The translations under genes were made by a program, and so were the position numbers. From Spirochaetales bacterium (GTDB lineage Bacteria > Spirochaetota > Spirochaetia > UBA9216): 64,000 bases of DNA. The DNA is taken from contig JAEINK010000019.1 in assembly GCA_016342585.1 (NCBI GenBank), forward strand, positions 1 to 64,000, given 5' to 3'. The notes beneath the pieces are model-generated. The model searched no databases. It was not told the DNA's origin and worked only from the letters and a program-made list of their open reading frames with translations. Numbering within the stretch: the stretch's first letter is position 1; the number at the start of each line of letters is the position of its first letter. Positions 37,469-45,148 of the stretch are shown piece after piece.

Positions 37469-37495
37469 CTTGTCTCCGGGTGGGCCGGAGACAAG
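37469..37495 (-). terminator. strong 11-bp hairpin after the ferredoxin fusion gene
   Basis: Perfect inverted repeat CTTGTCTCCGG/CCGGAGACAAG with a 5-base loop, 20 bases after the stop of the gene ending at 37515 and about 20 bases before the AraC start. No U-tract follows on either strand, so it is not a textbook rho-independent terminator. It may be a processing hairpin or partial attenuator that lowers AraC expression relative to the ABC genes. A TTATAAT-like -10 lies between it and the AraC ATG. Confidence 0.5.
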
Positions 37496-37514
37496 GTTCT
37501 GGAAGTCATATTCA

Positions 37515-38192
37515 TTAAAGTGGTTTTGAGAGCTCGATGGCATCGACCGGGCAGTTGGCGATACATGTTCCACAGTCATCACAGCGCTCCGGAATGACCG
37601 AGTAGGGGGTGCCCTCCTTGATAGCCTTGAAGGTGCAGTTCTTGAGGCAGAGACCGCACTCAATGCATTTATCGGTTATAGTCGGGCCGACCTTGTTGAA
37701 GGTGGCTCCACCGAAGGCAAATCGGTTTCGAAGGAGTTTATGATCCCTGGTTGTCAGGCCGAAGTCGTGGTCGTAGATCTCTCCCCGGCCTTTGTGGATA
37801 ACAAAATTCCCCTCGGCCATCATGGGGTAGTGTTCGATGTCATATACGGCCAGTTTCATGGCTTCATTGGTTTTAGCTTTTTCACGGACGGCGGCTTCAT
37901 CCAGGTATTTTACTTCTCCGATTAAACGGATGAAGAATCCCCGGGGGAAATCAGGAACACCGTCCTCGTTGTGGCCCAGCACCCTGTTGTCATCTATGCC
38001 GCAGACGGTTATCTTTTCACCCTCCTTCAGCTGACGGCCATAGGGTTTATTACTCATGGTCCTCAGGTATATTCCGTCATCATCCCATCCGTTGAAATGC
38101 ATGATCCGTGAATGGACTTCACCCTCGTGTATGGTCGATGCTGTCAGGACTCCGACGGACTCAAATTTCTCGTATATTTCTTTTATAGTCAT
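37515..38192 (-). CDS. pyridoxamine 5'-phosphate oxidase-like protein fused to a 2[4Fe-4S] ferredoxin
   Basis: 225 residues. Residues 1-140 resemble the split-barrel flavin-binding PNPOx family (VLTASTIHEGEVHSRIMHFNG, GIYLRTMSNKPYGRQL, FIRLIGEVKYLDE). Residues about 165-222 hold two complete 4Fe-4S motifs, CIECGLCLKNC and CDDCGTCIANCP. An FMN-dependent reductase that takes electrons through the clusters is likely. It follows the ABC ATPase gene by 2 bases, so it seems to be the fourth gene of the transporter operon. Confidence 0.82.
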   Translation of the reverse strand: MTIKEIYEKFESVGVLTASTIHEGEVHSRIMHFNGWDDDGIYLRTMSNKPYGRQLKEGEKITVCGIDDNRVLGHNEDGVPDFPRGFFIRLIGEVKYLDEAAVREKAKTNEAMKLAVYDIEHYPMMAEGNFVIHKGRGEIYDHDFGLTTRDHKLLRNRFAFGGATFNKVGPTITDKCIECGLCLKNCTFKAIKEGTPYSVIPERCDDCGTCIANCPVDAIELSKPL

Positions 38193-38194
38193 GC

Positions 38195-38923
38195 TTAACT
38201 CCTTTCGCTTTTTAAAAAGCGTTCCAATTCTTTTGTTTGTGGTGTATTCAAAATATCAACTTCGCCATGCTCGGCGATGTCTCCTTCATCCATGAAGAGG
38301 ACATATTCGGCAAACTGCCGGACAAAGTCGATTTCATGGGTAACAAATATGAATTTCGTACCGGTACTCTTCAGTCCCAGGACCGCATCAAGAACTTCCC
38401 TTGTGAGTATGGGGTCCAGTGAGGCTGTAGGTTCATCCATGAAGACCAGTTCCGGTTCGGTGGCCAGGGCTCTGGCAATGGATGCCCGCTGGGCCTGACC
38501 TCCCGAGACGAAATTCGGCTTTTTACTTGCCTCTTCTTCCAGATGCAGCCGTTTAAGCAGGTTCATGGCCTGATTATTGGCTTTTTCGGCCGCCATTCCC
38601 CTGGTCTTTTCCAGTATAAGGGTGATATTTTCGAGCAGGCTCAAGTGAGGAAAGAGGTTGTGCTGCTGAAAAACTATGCCTATACTCCGGTGGTATTCGG
38701 TCAGGTTTTTCCTGCTTCCTTCCGGATCTACTTCATGTCCGTTAATATGGATCTCTCCTTCATCGGTCGACTCAATACCGGCCATCAGCCTTAACAGCGT
38801 CGATTTTCCGCATCCGCTTTTTCCGATGATGGCAATCGTATTGTATGAATCCAGTTTGAATTTTATATTATTGAAAACCGGTTTTTCATAACTTTTGGAG
38901 ATTCCCTTCAAATCAATATTCAT
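38195..38923 (-). CDS. polar amino-acid ABC transporter ATP-binding protein
   Basis: 242 residues with Walker A GKSGCGKSTLLRLMAG (about 33-48), Q-loop VFQQHNLFPHLS, signature VSGGQAQRASIARALA (about 140-155), Walker B ELVFMDEPTASLDP and H-loop THEIDF: the GlnQ/HisP type. It would power uptake of an amino acid or small polar compound. It lies downstream of its permease (10 bases) and upstream of the ferredoxin fusion (2 bases). Confidence 0.93.
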   Translation of the reverse strand: MNIDLKGISKSYEKPVFNNIKFKLDSYNTIAIIGKSGCGKSTLLRLMAGIESTDEGEIHINGHEVDPEGSRKNLTEYHRSIGIVFQQHNLFPHLSLLENITLILEKTRGMAAEKANNQAMNLLKRLHLEEEASKKPNFVSGGQAQRASIARALATEPELVFMDEPTASLDPILTREVLDAVLGLKSTGTKFIFVTHEIDFVRQFAEYVLFMDEGDIAEHGEVDILNTPQTKELERFLKSERS

Positions 38924-38933
38924 TCAGCCTCCC

Positions 38934-39668
38934 CTAATACGTCTGCTGTCTTGAGAAGGATTTTGCCAGCCGGGAGAGGGGGATGGTGATTAAGAGATAA
39001 ACCATCCATAGAACAAAATACCCCTCGATATACCGGTAGCTGTTGTTGGACAGAACAGAGGTTGTATAGAAAATCTCCGAAATGGCAATTGTACTCAAAA
39101 TGGACGTTCCCTTTATGATTCCCGAAAGGTTGTTGATCAATCCGGGTACAATCGGCCGCAGCATCTGAGGCAGGATAATATACCTGTACCTTTGGAACAG
39201 ATTGAATTTATATAGATCCATAATTATGAACTGATTCCGATCTATGGATTTATAGGCTCCGTCAAATATATTGGTCATATAGGGGCTCATATAGAGGGTC
39301 AGGGCCAGAAATCCGAGGATCATTTTATTGCGGATACCAAGGGCTACACCAATGATGTAAACCACTACGAAGACGAGAACAAGGAGGGGTGTTCCCATTA
39401 TGATCTCCTTATAGATTTCGGCGGTTGTTTTAATAAAAACGCTCTCGGTTTCCGTCATAAGGAAGATTATAAAACCCAGGATCAGGCTGCTGGCAAGGGA
39501 GGCCAGGCTTAAGCCTATGGTAAGCCCGGCCCCTTTAAGGAGCATGCCACTGCTCTGTATGAGGCTAGAAAAATCCAGGACATCGGCTACCTGACTGATT
39601 ATAAATGCAAAGAGACCAATATATAAAATTAATGCAAGCAGGACCTGAATCGGCCTGGGTATTTTCAT
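38934..39668 (-). CDS. polar amino-acid ABC transporter permease
   Basis: 244 residues, about five to six membrane segments. The EAA-loop region is visible (DGAYKSIDRNQFIIMDLYKFN followed by RYIILPQMLRPIVPGLINNL, residues about 135-180), typical of HisM/GlnP permeases. Probably forms a homodimer because only one permease gene is present. Between the binding protein and the ATPase in a same-strand operon. Confidence 0.9.
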   Translation of the reverse strand: MKIPRPIQVLLALILYIGLFAFIISQVADVLDFSSLIQSSGMLLKGAGLTIGLSLASLASSLILGFIIFLMTETESVFIKTTAEIYKEIIMGTPLLVLVFVVVYIIGVALGIRNKMILGFLALTLYMSPYMTNIFDGAYKSIDRNQFIIMDLYKFNLFQRYRYIILPQMLRPIVPGLINNLSGIIKGTSILSTIAISEIFYTTSVLSNNSYRYIEGYFVLWMVYLLITIPLSRLAKSFSRQQTY

Positions 39669-39682
39669 CCTGAGTCCTTTGC

Positions 39683-40495
39683 CTAATTCAGCTTCATGTA
39701 GTAATCCAGGGTCATGGACTCATCGAAGAGTTTTTTACCAATCTCCCCATCCCAATCTTCGCGAAGTCTGTTATTCAATCCACTCGATTCCATTTGGGCA
39801 ATGAACTGGTTTACCTTCTCAAGGAGTTCCGTATTGCCCTCTTTTACGGCCATTCCTGTATCGGCTGCTTCGATGGCCCTCCTGTACATAATTGTTGAAT
39901 CCTTATTGGTGTCGTGCATACCGTAAAGGGTGTAGGCTCCCACCAGAATATCCGCTCCGCCGGTGGCTATCTCTCTTTCGGCGACCGCATCGGAGGTTAC
40001 ACTTTTGACTTCAAACCCATAGGACTGGGGGATGGAAACGGCAACCGAACCGGTGATCCCGATGAATCTGGCCTCATTATTTCCGAAAAACTCTTCAACC
40101 GGCATGGAATCGCTCACTCCATTTGCTTCGGCGTAATCCTTGTTCACCAGGGCGACAATCTTGTCGAAGAGGTATGGATCACTGAAATCCACTGTTTTCT
40201 CACGATCTTCAGTTATGGACATGGACCCGAGGATAATATGAATCTCCTCCCTCTGAAGAGCGGGGATGAGCATGGGGAATTCCGTGTTAACTATTTTCAC
40301 TTTCGTCTCCAGGAATTCTCCCAAGGCCCTGGCGATATCTACCTCGACACCGGCGGGGTTTCCTTCGGAATCCATTCCGGTGAAGGGAAAGAATCGTAAA
40401 TCCATTCCAACCTTCAATGTGTTTTCAGACTCTTTGCGGCAGCCCGACAGGATGAGCAAAACTATTAAAACCACAAATCCCAGATTTTTTTTCAT
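39683..40495 (-). CDS. amino-acid ABC transporter substrate-binding lipoprotein
   Basis: 270 residues. Lipoprotein signal MKKNLGFVVLIVLLILSGC with lipidated Cys19. SBP_bac_3 fold blocks: LKVGMDLRFFPFTGMDSEGNPAGVEVDIARALGE split near residues 28-60, IILGSMSITEDREKTVDFSDPYLFD near 100-122, and a late GGADILVGAYT. It would deliver the ligand to the permease; the first gene of the operon, with a dyad (40514-40529) just upstream. Confidence 0.9.
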   Translation of the reverse strand: MKKNLGFVVLIVLLILSGCRKESENTLKVGMDLRFFPFTGMDSEGNPAGVEVDIARALGEFLETKVKIVNTEFPMLIPALQREEIHIILGSMSITEDREKTVDFSDPYLFDKIVALVNKDYAEANGVSDSMPVEEFFGNNEARFIGITGSVAVSIPQSYGFEVKSVTSDAVAEREIATGGADILVGAYTLYGMHDTNKDSTIMYRRAIEAADTGMAVKEGNTELLEKVNQFIAQMESSGLNNRLREDWDGEIGKKLFDESMTLDYYMKLN

Positions 40496-40513
40496 GTTTC
40501 TTCTCCATGGTCA

Positions 40514-40529
40514 ATGACTATTAAGTCAT
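40514..40529 (-). promoter_or_regulatory. possible operator dyad upstream of the ABC operon
   Basis: ATGACT-ATTA-AGTCAT: perfect 6-bp inverted repeat with a 4-bp spacer, 19 bases before the start of the binding-protein gene on the - strand. Placement and symmetry suggest a binding site for a repressor or activator; the AraC-type regulator at the end of the same gene run is a candidate. No experimental support is implied. Confidence 0.4.
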
Positions 40530-40576
40530 CTCTATTTTCTTGTTTATGCTTCACAGATTAACCGGCTTAATTCCCA

Positions 40577-40745
40577 TTTTGAATGTAAGAAAGGGGAAGA
40601 TTCTAGTAAAAATGAAACCTTTTTAAGGATTGCTTCTAATTTTTCGGAAAAAATCCTCAAGGAGAATCCGGCCGCCGTGCTGGAACTCGATAAGGGAGGT
40701 GCCGTTAGACTGGAGGAGGGGAGGTTATATCCTCTACTTTTAGAG
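40577..40745 (+). pseudogene. chimeric remnant with a piece of the HD-domain gene
   Basis: The frame through this stretch encodes an unfamiliar segment and then RLYPLLLEV, also found in the HD-domain protein (34124-34162). The DNA shares GAGGTTATATCCTC and TACTTTTAGAGGT with that gene, minus 15 bases lying between two ATCCTC direct repeats. Immediately after it the reading shifts to the DUF4143 frame, so this is a recombination joint, not a gene. Confidence 0.45.
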
Positions 40746-41575
40746 GTTTATCAGAAAGCCTTGCGGGCAGGGCTGCTATTTTCGAACTCCAGACCTTCAG
40801 CATGGAAGAGTATTATAAGAATGAGTTTTCAATTCAGGGATTATTTGAGAGAATTTTTACGGGAAGCTATCCGGATCCATTAGTTCACGGTGTAGATAGA
40901 AATCTGTATTATGCTTCCTATATCCAAACTTATCTGGAGCGGGATTTGCATCAGATTGAAAATGTTCAGGACCTATCCCTCTTTCAGGATCTTCTTGAAC
41001 TTTTAGCAGGCAGGACAGGAAATCTGCTTAATATGTCCGAGCTATCCAAACAAATGGGGGTTGGCCAAACAACGATAAAGCGCTGGATCTCAATACTGGA
41101 AAACTCAAGAATCGTTTATCTTCTCAGACCCTACTCAAAAAATATAAATAAAAGGATTATCAAGAGTCCCAAAGTTTACTTTTATGATACAGGACTTGCC
41201 TCTTACCTGTTAAAATAACCAGATAGCCGAACTCTCGGTTCAGGCCCGATGAAAGGAAATATACTGGAAGGTTTCATTATTTCTGAGTTTCTTAAACAAA
41301 AACTTAGTCATAATCTACAGATAGAACCATATTTCTATCGGGACAGTAATGGGAACGAGGTTGATCTGGTTCTTGACTTTGGGTTTAAACAGAACCTCTA
41401 TGAAATTAAAGCAGCAAAATCTATTCAAAGAAAGCATTATTCCAGGTTGGAAAAAATAGGCTCGCTCTTCAGCAATCCAGAGCTATTCCTCATCTCCGGC
41501 CGTGAAGAAAGACAGAAACTAAGCCGAACGGTTATGAATATTCCCTTATGGGATGTGAACTATTCTATCCTCTAG
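40745..41575 (+). pseudogene. DUF4143 ATPase, N-terminally truncated and interrupted by a stop
   Basis: From 40751 the frame reads SESLAGRAAIFELQTFSMEEY, the start of the DUF4143 half of a family of AAA-type ATPases. It continues with YIQTYLERDLHQI, AGRTGNLLNMSELSKQMGVGQTT (winged-helix part), IKSPKVYFYDTGLASYLL, an in-frame TAA at 41216-41218, then the rest of the domain (LEGFIISEFLKQK, YFYRDSNGNEVDLVLD, EIKAAKS) to 41575. The nuclease-like ending is preserved. The whole AAA domain (Walker motifs) is missing. A dead remnant of an accessory-region gene. Confidence 0.75.
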
Positions 41576-41579
41576 TTTA

Positions 41580-41940
41580 TTACTTCATGATTTTTGAGGC
41601 TTTCATCCTGTCCCGAACAGTGGCAGCGGCTCTGATTTTCATTTCAGATGGTATAAAACTGTGGCTTATCATTTCTATCATCCCTGCTTCTTTTTGGAAA
41701 AATGAATTCAGGACAGATTGAACTGCTTTTTTCGGAAGTCCAGTCTTCTTTCCCAATTCATAAAAATAAAACCAGTATAGAAACCATATCGGTTATACAT
41801 TTCTGTAAAACCCCCCCCTCTCAATCTTGAAAAGATCCAAAGCCAGATAACCAATAATAGAGTGATTCTCAAAAGCGGTTGTAAATAGCTGATCATAGGC
41901 TGGAGTTAAAGAGCTGTAAAAAGGGGAATTGTTTTGTTCA
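41580..41940 (-). pseudogene. hipT: HipT/HipA-type kinase, C-terminal remnant (copy 2)
   Basis: On the - strand this reads SLTPAYDQLFTTAFENHSI, then after a frameshift YELGKKTGLPKKAVQSVLNS, and EAGMIEMISHSFIPSEMK to a stop at 41580-41582. SLTPAYD and the C-terminal MIEMISHSF.. block are typical of HipA-family serine kinases. It is oriented like hipB-hipS at 44.2-44.7 kb and is probably the displaced 3' end of the hipT gene of that operon. The phosphate-binding and catalytic N-terminal two thirds are absent. A shorter copy lies at 34311-34430. Confidence 0.7.
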
Positions 41941-42379
41941 CTTCTTATCAACCGCATCACCTGCGGTAACTACCGGCAAGATATCGCCCGCATCCGCTGC
42001 AACGGCATAATCCCGGCTTTTATCCCCGGCTACCTCCGGGCCGCCGGTAAGCCGGGAGCCGTTTCCACTCCAATCCCTGCCGCGTAGAGGTTCCTTCAGG
42101 CCGAGCAAGGTTTCCTATCATTTAATAACAGAAGAACCTCTTGAGGAGCGATTCCGCAAACATTCAATTCCATTACTTATTGAAAGAGAGTCAACATAGG
42201 TATAGTATTTAGAGTGCTCTTTATTAAGGTAAATCAGATGTAAATAAACTTCGGGATGACTTTAATCTTATAAAGTTTTATAACTGTTGCTGGGGTATAG
42301 ATTAAAATTCATTGTTGATAACTGCCAGAATGCAATTTATAATGATTATAGATCTTTTCACTGAAGGGCGCTCTATACG
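41941..42379. other. 439-base gap: GC-rich islet then AT-rich DNA
   Basis: Positions about 41950-42110 are much richer in G+C than the flanks. On the - strand they have an open frame with ordinary-looking composition (RLTGGPEVAGDKSRDY, AVAADAGDILPVVTAGDA) ending just before the hipT remnant. The family is not recognised; it could be a transferred fragment. From 42111 to 42379 I see no gene, RNA or repeat. Confidence 0.3.
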
Positions 42380-43681
42380 GTAAAAAAAAGGATATTCTTT
42401 ATTTTTCTGATTATCTCAATTTCGGTTTCAATTTTATTATCAGGGTGTAGCTTTTTCGATAAAAGTGAATCAAGAAAAATTACCTTCTCATTAGGTGATA
42501 ATACTAGCCGCAGTCTTTTAGAGAAGGCCGCAGATTTAATCCCGGATGAAGTGTTCTTCATTTCTCTTCAGAATAATCAGCCCATTTATTCAGTTCAGGC
42601 CTTTAACAGCAGCCAGAATGAGATTGATATATTAGAAAATGGTATTTATTTTATTGGATTAACAGAATATATCACTGCTGAAGAATCATCGCATGAATCT
42701 TTAACACGCTCTATTTCAAGTTCGATAAGACTTTTGGGGAATATTTCCATAATCAGTAGTAGTCTGAACTCCATCCCTATAACCGACACGGCCCAGACCG
42801 AAATCCGTTTAGGTGAACTTGAAGTAGATGGAGATTCATTTATTTCAGGAATTAGTTCTGATGAAGTTTCCGAGACTCTCGGATTATCAGATAGCCAAAG
42901 ATATGTAATTTCCAAATATGATAAGCTTGCTGTAAAGTCTCTTAATCCGGATATAAATTCAAATGGCACGTATGATTATCAAGAAGGTATTGAATGGTGG
43001 TTTCAGCTGCGGAATATATATGAATATCAAGTTGATCGTTACGATGGAGAGTGGTTTGTTGTTCCTGTTCCTGATTTAATTCCGGTGGAAAAGAATATAA
43101 ATATAAGACTCAGTAAAAATCTTGTGAGTAATCCTCCAGGGCTTGAAAATAGTGATACCAGCACAGTTCTTTTATATTACCCTGGAGAGTCCGGTGTGGG
43201 AAGCCAGACAAATCCGGGATTCAGTAATGAAGCCGAATACTGGTATTTCTTTCCCCAGGCAGGTTTAGAGGGGGCACCTTTTAATGGTGATTATATTCTT
43301 GATATAAATGGAAACTATCTTAATTTTTACAATATAAGTTTCTATACAGGTGATGAATACACCGAAAATATTATTATTCCCCAGATAAAAATAAATGTAG
43401 ACAGCACCGGTATTATATCCTCGATGGAATATCGCTGGCGAATAATTCTTAATGGCGAATACATACCTGTTTCCGCTGAAGAACTGGAATTTGCTATCTG
43501 GAATAATTACATACATCTGGTTTTTAATGAAGCAACTGTTTTTTTGACGATTCCCAAGACTGAAGGGGGAGTTATAGATCTTAGAGGTAATACGATAAAT
43601 GTTAATGAAATATCATACTGCTCACTTAATACTGATGATATGGGTAACAACCGTCATCAGATAGGTATTCTGATTAGGTAA
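42380..43681 (+). CDS. lipoprotein of unknown function lacking a normal start codon
   Basis: The frame from 42380 reads VKKRIFFIFLIISISVSILLSGC, an excellent lipoprotein signal with lipobox LLSGC, and then a 410-residue mature protein without recognised domains but rich in N, D, S and Y. Where ATG would be expected there is GTA (42380), and no ATG, GTG or TTG lies between the upstream stop (42362-42364) and the signal peptide. The first standard start in frame, GTG 42551, would lose the signal. Either a non-standard start is used or the gene is silenced by a small mutation. It lies inside the hip scar, between the hipT remnant and a transposase fragment. Confidence 0.6.
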   Translation, partial: VKKRIFFIFLIISISVSILLSGCSFFDKSESRKITFSLGDNTSRSLLEKAADLIPDEVFFISLQNNQPIYSVQAFNSSQNEIDILENGIYFIGLTEYITAEESSHESLTRSISSSIRLLGNISIISSSLNSIPITDTAQTEIRLGELEVDGDSFISGISSDEVSETLGLSDSQRYVISKYDKLAVKSLNPDINSNGTYDYQEGIEWWFQLRNIYEYQVDRYDGEWFVVPVPDLIPVEKNINIRLSKNLVSNPPGLENSDTSTVLLYYPGESGVGSQTNPGFSNEAEYWYFFPQAGLEGAPFNGDYILDINGNYLNFYNISFYTGDEYTENIIIPQIKINVDSTGIISSMEYRWRIILNGEYIPVSAEELEFAIWNNYIHLVFNEATVFLTIPKTEGGVIDLRGNTINVNEISYCSLNTDDMGNNRHQIGILIR

Positions 43682-43904
43682 CAATTCCAACTAAAACACG
43701 CCCGTAGGCTGGTTTTTTTCATCCGGGTACTGAAAGCTGTTGTAATATGGTAAATTTTTCACATTAAAAATCCCGGATATAACAAATAATATTCAGCTTC
43801 TTATGCTCTCTACTCACCTCTATATTCAATACCATATTCCGCAGAAGAAAGAATGTCATATTTACGATGCTGCTCCTCAAAAAGGAAAATGAGATTTATA
43901 AGCG
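43682..43904. other. intergenic, nothing convincing
   Basis: Between the lipoprotein stop and the transposase fragment there is AT-rich sequence with a short GCC-CGTA-GGC hairpin followed by TGGTTTTTTT at about 43700-43720, which might be a weak terminator. No open frame of note. Confidence 0.3.
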
Positions 43905-44213
43905 GCATCTCAATTTACTTCTTTTGATTATAGCTGGTACGACATCAAGGGAGTAAATATCTGTACAGCAGCACCTAACATGAATGCATTTGTCGAACGG
44001 TTAAACGGAACTATCAGAAGAGAAGCTCTTGATCTTTTCTTGTTGATTTCACAGAAGCAGGTTCGAAACATTATCTCGGAATTCATTGCTTATTATAATA
44101 ACCAGAGAATCAACAAGATTCCTGATGCTGAGGTTCAAGACCATTCAGGTGCAATCAAGAAAATGAAGATTTTGTCCGGCTTACACCATCATTATTATTG
44201 CTCAAGTGCTTAA
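43905..44213 (+). pseudogene. integrase-core (DDE) transposase, C-terminal fragment
   Basis: The frame reads WYDIKGVNICTAAPNMNAFVE then RLNGTIRREALD and IISEFIAYYNNQRINKIPD. This is the final third of an rve/integrase-core transposase: catalytic Glu in AFVERLNGT and the Y-Y-N-x-x-R motif. The first two Asp regions and the N-terminal HTH are absent, and stops precede 43905. Family level (IS3 or IS481 like) is uncertain. Its end overlaps the truncated 3' end of hipS at 44202, so this element is probably what cut the hip operon. Confidence 0.7.
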
Positions 44214-44525
44214 GGATGTAAAAAATAACGCACGGGCTCCAGTCAGATTCTTACCATTTCGGATCAATATGCCGAATTTATCTGAAGGATCAATATATTG
44301 AATAGATGACTGCAGTTTAAGCAACCAACCTTCACAAATAAGATTCTCGAAAAATGGAAATAATTCCTCATTAAAATATACGGCTTGAGACAGGGGGAAA
44401 TTAAATCCGATAGGAACTCCTGTTTCCAGATAGGAAGCGTTGCATATATATTTATACCCTATTTCAGATTCCTGAAGTTCTCCCGCGTAAATTCCTCTAA
44501 AATAAACATAACCTATTCTATCCAT
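44202..44525 (-). CDS. hipS: HipS-like protein (HipA N-terminal domain), 3' end altered
   Basis: 107 residues matching the HipA_N/couple_hipA domain: YVYFRGIYAGELQESEIGYKY is the start, then SYLETGVPIGFNFPLSQ, LFPFFENLICEGWL (about 54-67) and DPSDKFGILIRNGKNLTGA (about 80-98). In three-part HipBST systems this domain is a separate protein that neutralises the kinase HipT. After LTGA the last nine residues (RALFFTSLST-type) match no family sequence and coincide with the transposase remnant, so the natural end was probably replaced. Start overlaps hipB by 13 bases. The kinase gene that should follow is missing. Confidence 0.78.
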   Translation of the reverse strand: MDRIGYVYFRGIYAGELQESEIGYKYICNASYLETGVPIGFNFPLSQAVYFNEELFPFFENLICEGWLLKLQSSIQYIDPSDKFGILIRNGKNLTGARALFFTSLST

Positions 44526-44740
44526 AATTTAAGCCCAAGAGTTTTTACCACTTGTTTAAGGGTTTTCAGGTTTATACCGTCATCCCCTGATTCCAGCTTT
44601 GCAAGGGTAGAATAGGAAACACCAGATAACTCTTCCAGGCCTTTTAAGGTGAGCTTTTGTTCCTTTCTCTCCTTCCGGATTAATTCAGCTAATTCATCAA
44701 GAGGTCTAATTGTCTCAAACTCTTTCTTTGTATAAACCAA
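44513..44740 (-). CDS. hipB: HipB-like HTH antitoxin/regulator
   Basis: 75 residues with a Cro/C1-type helix-turn-helix: ELAELIRKERKEQKLTLKGLEELSGVSYSTLAKLE (about residues 17-51), followed by GDDGINLKTLKQVVKTLGL, the usual HipB ending. It should repress its own promoter and, in intact systems, contribute to antitoxin function. It overlaps hipS. The divergent neighbour is mazEF 171 bases away, so two toxin-antitoxin promoters share this gap. Confidence 0.88.
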   Translation of the reverse strand: MVYTKKEFETIRPLDELAELIRKERKEQKLTLKGLEELSGVSYSTLAKLESGDDGINLKTLKQVVKTLGLKLWIE

Positions 44741-44876
44741 TAAATCCAGGCTACTTTTTTATTTATGGCTCTCATAGATTTTCTTATATTGAATTTAAGC
44801 CCCATCTTTTCTTCATATGTTTGAGGATTTGACTGTTTTATCAAGATAATCTGCCATTAGTTTATCGGTCATTTTC

Positions 44877-44905
44877 TTGATTTGTGTATAAACATAGTAT
44901 ATACT
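44877..44905 (+). promoter_or_regulatory. mazEF promoter with palindromic operator
   Basis: TTGATT (44877-44882) and TATACT (44900-44905) are separated by 17 bp, a good sigma-70 type promoter. The perfect palindrome AGTATATACT (44896-44905) covers the -10 box, 7 bases before the mazE ATG. MazE-MazF complexes autorepress at palindromes, so this is a likely operator. The very short leader suggests little or no Shine-Dalgarno use for mazE. Confidence 0.65.
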
Positions 44906-44911
44906 TTAATA

Positions 44912-45148
44912 ATGGAAGCGAAAATACAGAAATGGGGTAACAGCCTCGGAATTAGAATCCCAATGCCTATCCTTAAAGATTTATCACTTAAGAATGGCTC
45001 AGTTGTTGAAATCGAAGAAGAAAATAATCGCATTGTAATTCAGCCATCAAAAAAAGTTGAGCTGAAGTCTCTCCTGAGAAAAATATCCGATGACAATCTT
45101 CATTCCGAAACAGATTGGGGCGGCGTCGAAGGAGATGAAATTTGGTAA
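44912..45148 (+). CDS. mazE: MazE antitoxin
   Basis: 78 residues from ATG 44912; an in-frame ATG at 44882 would put the promoter inside the gene and is rejected. N-terminal AbrB/SpoVT swapped-hairpin domain: KIQKWGNSLGIRIPMPIL (residues 4-21) and VVEIEEENNRIVIQ; C-terminal unstructured tail ending GDEIW, the part that wraps MazF. Its stop overlaps the mazF start, as in the enterobacterial pair. Confidence 0.93.
   Translation: MEAKIQKWGNSLGIRIPMPILKDLSLKNGSVVEIEEENNRIVIQPSKKVELKSLLRKISDDNLHSETDWGGVEGDEIW

Noticed and set aside
37450-37566. N-terminal extension of the AraC regulator
   Set aside because: It crosses the hairpin and the 3' end of the ferredoxin fusion gene and has no family similarity.
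41708-41896. 62-residue minus-strand open frame
   Set aside because: It is a frame-shifted reading of the hipT remnant rather than a separate membrane peptide.
44882-44911. Ten-residue extension of MazE
   Set aside because: It would place the -10 box inside the gene; the family N-terminus starts at MEAKIQKWG.
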